Below, one piece after another: positions 63,322 to 64,000 of a DNA stretch of 64,000 bases. Origin of the DNA: Sphingomonas aerolata (GTDB lineage Bacteria > Pseudomonadota > Alphaproteobacteria > Sphingomonadales > Sphingomonadaceae); the NCBI RefSeq assembly GCF_003046295.1, contig NZ_PZZN01000001.1:1384812-1448811 (forward strand), given 5' to 3'. The translations under genes were made by a program, and so were the position numbers. The notes beneath the pieces are model-generated. The model saw only the letters and a list, made by a program, of their open reading frames with translations, was not told the DNA's origin and did no database searches. How positions within the stretch are numbered: the first letter of the stretch is position 1; the number at the start of each line of letters is the position of its first letter.

Positions 63322-64000
63322 GCTGCAATCTCCCGTCGGGTATCGTCGCGAAACAGGATCTGGAACAGCAGCGCGATCACGGCGGCGGCAATCGCGGGAT
63401 ACCACCACATTTGCTGCCAGTCGGCGATGGTCGGCGCGGCGGGCAGCTGCGCATAGAGCATCGCGCCGATCTGCGACCCGAGCAGCATGCCGACGCCATA
63501 GGTGAACAGCGTCAGCATCCCCTGCGCCTGTGCGTTCACCCCCTTGGGCGTCGCGATCGTGCCGGTGTAGATCGCGCCCGCGACGAAGAAGAAGTCATAG
63601 CAGACGCCGTGCAGCGCGACGCCGAGATAGACCGCCCAGAGGCTCGATCCGCCGTCGCCGATCGCGAACAGCGCGTAGCGCGCCGCCCAGGCGATCATCC
63701 CGACCAGTAGCAACGGCTTCACGCCGAACCGGCGGTAGAGCCACGGCATCGAGAACATGAAGACTAGTTCGGACATCTGCCCGATCGCGAGCGTGCCGCC
63801 GACATTGGTGATGCCGGTCGCGCCGACATAGGGCGAGGCATAGGCATAATACATGGCGAGCGGGATCGAGATCAGCGTCGCGCAGGTCATGAAGATCAGG
63901 AACGACCGCTGGCGGAGCAGACCGAAGGCCTCGACGCACAGGACCTGGCGCAGCACGCTTTCGTCACGCGGCGCGTCGGAGGCGACATTGGGCAGCGTGA
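63318..64000 (-). CDS. MFS transporter (nucleoside:H+ symporter-like), C-terminal part
   Basis: The frame is open to the last base of the window, so the N-terminus is missing; about 227 residues are visible. Six membrane segments can be counted (LIFMTCATLISIPLAMYY; VGGTLAIGQMSELVFMF; LLLVGMIAWAARYALFAIG; WAVYLGVALHGVCYDFFFVAG; MLTLFTYGVGMLLGSQIG; WWYPAIAAAVIALLFQILF). ALHGVCYDFFFVAG and GQMSELVF recall the NupG/XapB nucleoside-symporter branch, members of which also occur in sugar operons. It is the most upstream gene of the coupled operon visible here and may import the operon's substrate. Confidence 0.85.
   Translation of the reverse strand, partial: TLPNVASDAPRDESVLRQVLCVEAFGLLRQRSFLIFMTCATLISIPLAMYYAYASPYVGATGITNVGGTLAIGQMSELVFMFSMPWLYRRFGVKPLLLVGMIAWAARYALFAIGDGGSSLWAVYLGVALHGVCYDFFFVAGAIYTGTIATPKGVNAQAQGMLTLFTYGVGMLLGSQIGAMLYAQLPAAPTIADWQQMWWYPAIAAAVIALLFQILFRDDTRREIAA

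Overview
The window is GC-rich alphaproteobacterial chromosome, most likely from a Sphingomonas-type organism (Sphingomonadaceae). Three things point there: the order mnmG-rsmG-parA-parB next to holA-lptE-leuS, an imuA-imuB-dnaE2 mutagenesis operon behind an alphaproteobacterial LexA box, and many genes joined by 4-bp stop/start overlaps. The genus is my inference from protein sequence and gene order; no 16S gene is present. I see no insertion sequence, prophage, integrase or CRISPR array.

Layout. 1-2.8 kb: end of mnmG, then rsmG, parA and parB, with a perfect 16-bp parS-like palindrome inside rsmG. This arrangement is usually close to the replication origin. 2.9-7.4 kb (minus strand): leuS-lptE-holA plus a DUF3576 lipoprotein. 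7.6-19.7 kb: mixed housekeeping genes: a small outer-membrane protein, a ThiE/TenI-like protein, the PLP-binding YggS protein, a HAD phosphatase, a DUF218 protein, ribA, xthA, lolA, ftsK, a UbiH-type hydroxylase, and a coupled operon of a thioredoxin-TPR protein, a LON-domain protein, a Trm112-like protein and a YjdF-like membrane protein. 19.8-25.5 kb: the SOS mutasome operon. 25.6-32.1 kb: tRNA-Gly(GCC), a soluble globin-coupled chemoreceptor, hemC with a hemD that runs in frame into a mitofilin-like segment, tsaD and gpsA. 32.2-45.7 kb: AsmA, SDHAF4, rsmB, rpe, a heparinase-like protein, purH, a Wzx-like flippase, polA and a class A beta-lactamase-like lipoprotein. 45.9-50.1 kb: nadB, an MFS transporter and an ArsB/NhaD-type permease.

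From 50.5 kb the window becomes a carbohydrate-use region. A GH43-xylB-xylA operon (xylan or arabinoxylan fragments to xylulose 5-phosphate) is transcribed away from a LacI-family regulator, with a perfect palindromic operator candidate between them. A strong bidirectional hairpin follows, and then a long translationally coupled operon, transcribed toward decreasing coordinates, runs off the end of the window. Its genes encode an MFS importer (partial), a cytosolic sugar isomerase, a Gfo/Idh/MocA dehydrogenase, a small c-type cytochrome, a Tat-exported TIM-barrel isomerase, a DUF1080 (3-keto-disaccharide hydrolase family) protein, a Tat-exported gluconate-dehydrogenase-subunit-3-like protein, a second Tat-exported TIM-barrel isomerase and a GMC oxidoreductase.

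Read together, this operon looks like a periplasmic oxidise-then-cleave route for glycosides. The GMC/subunit-3 pair would oxidise the sugar to a 3-keto form and pass electrons to the cytochrome, DUF1080 would break the glycosidic bond, and the importer and cytosolic enzymes would return the product to central metabolism. This is the most interesting system in the window. The function is inferred from family membership and synteny, not shown directly.
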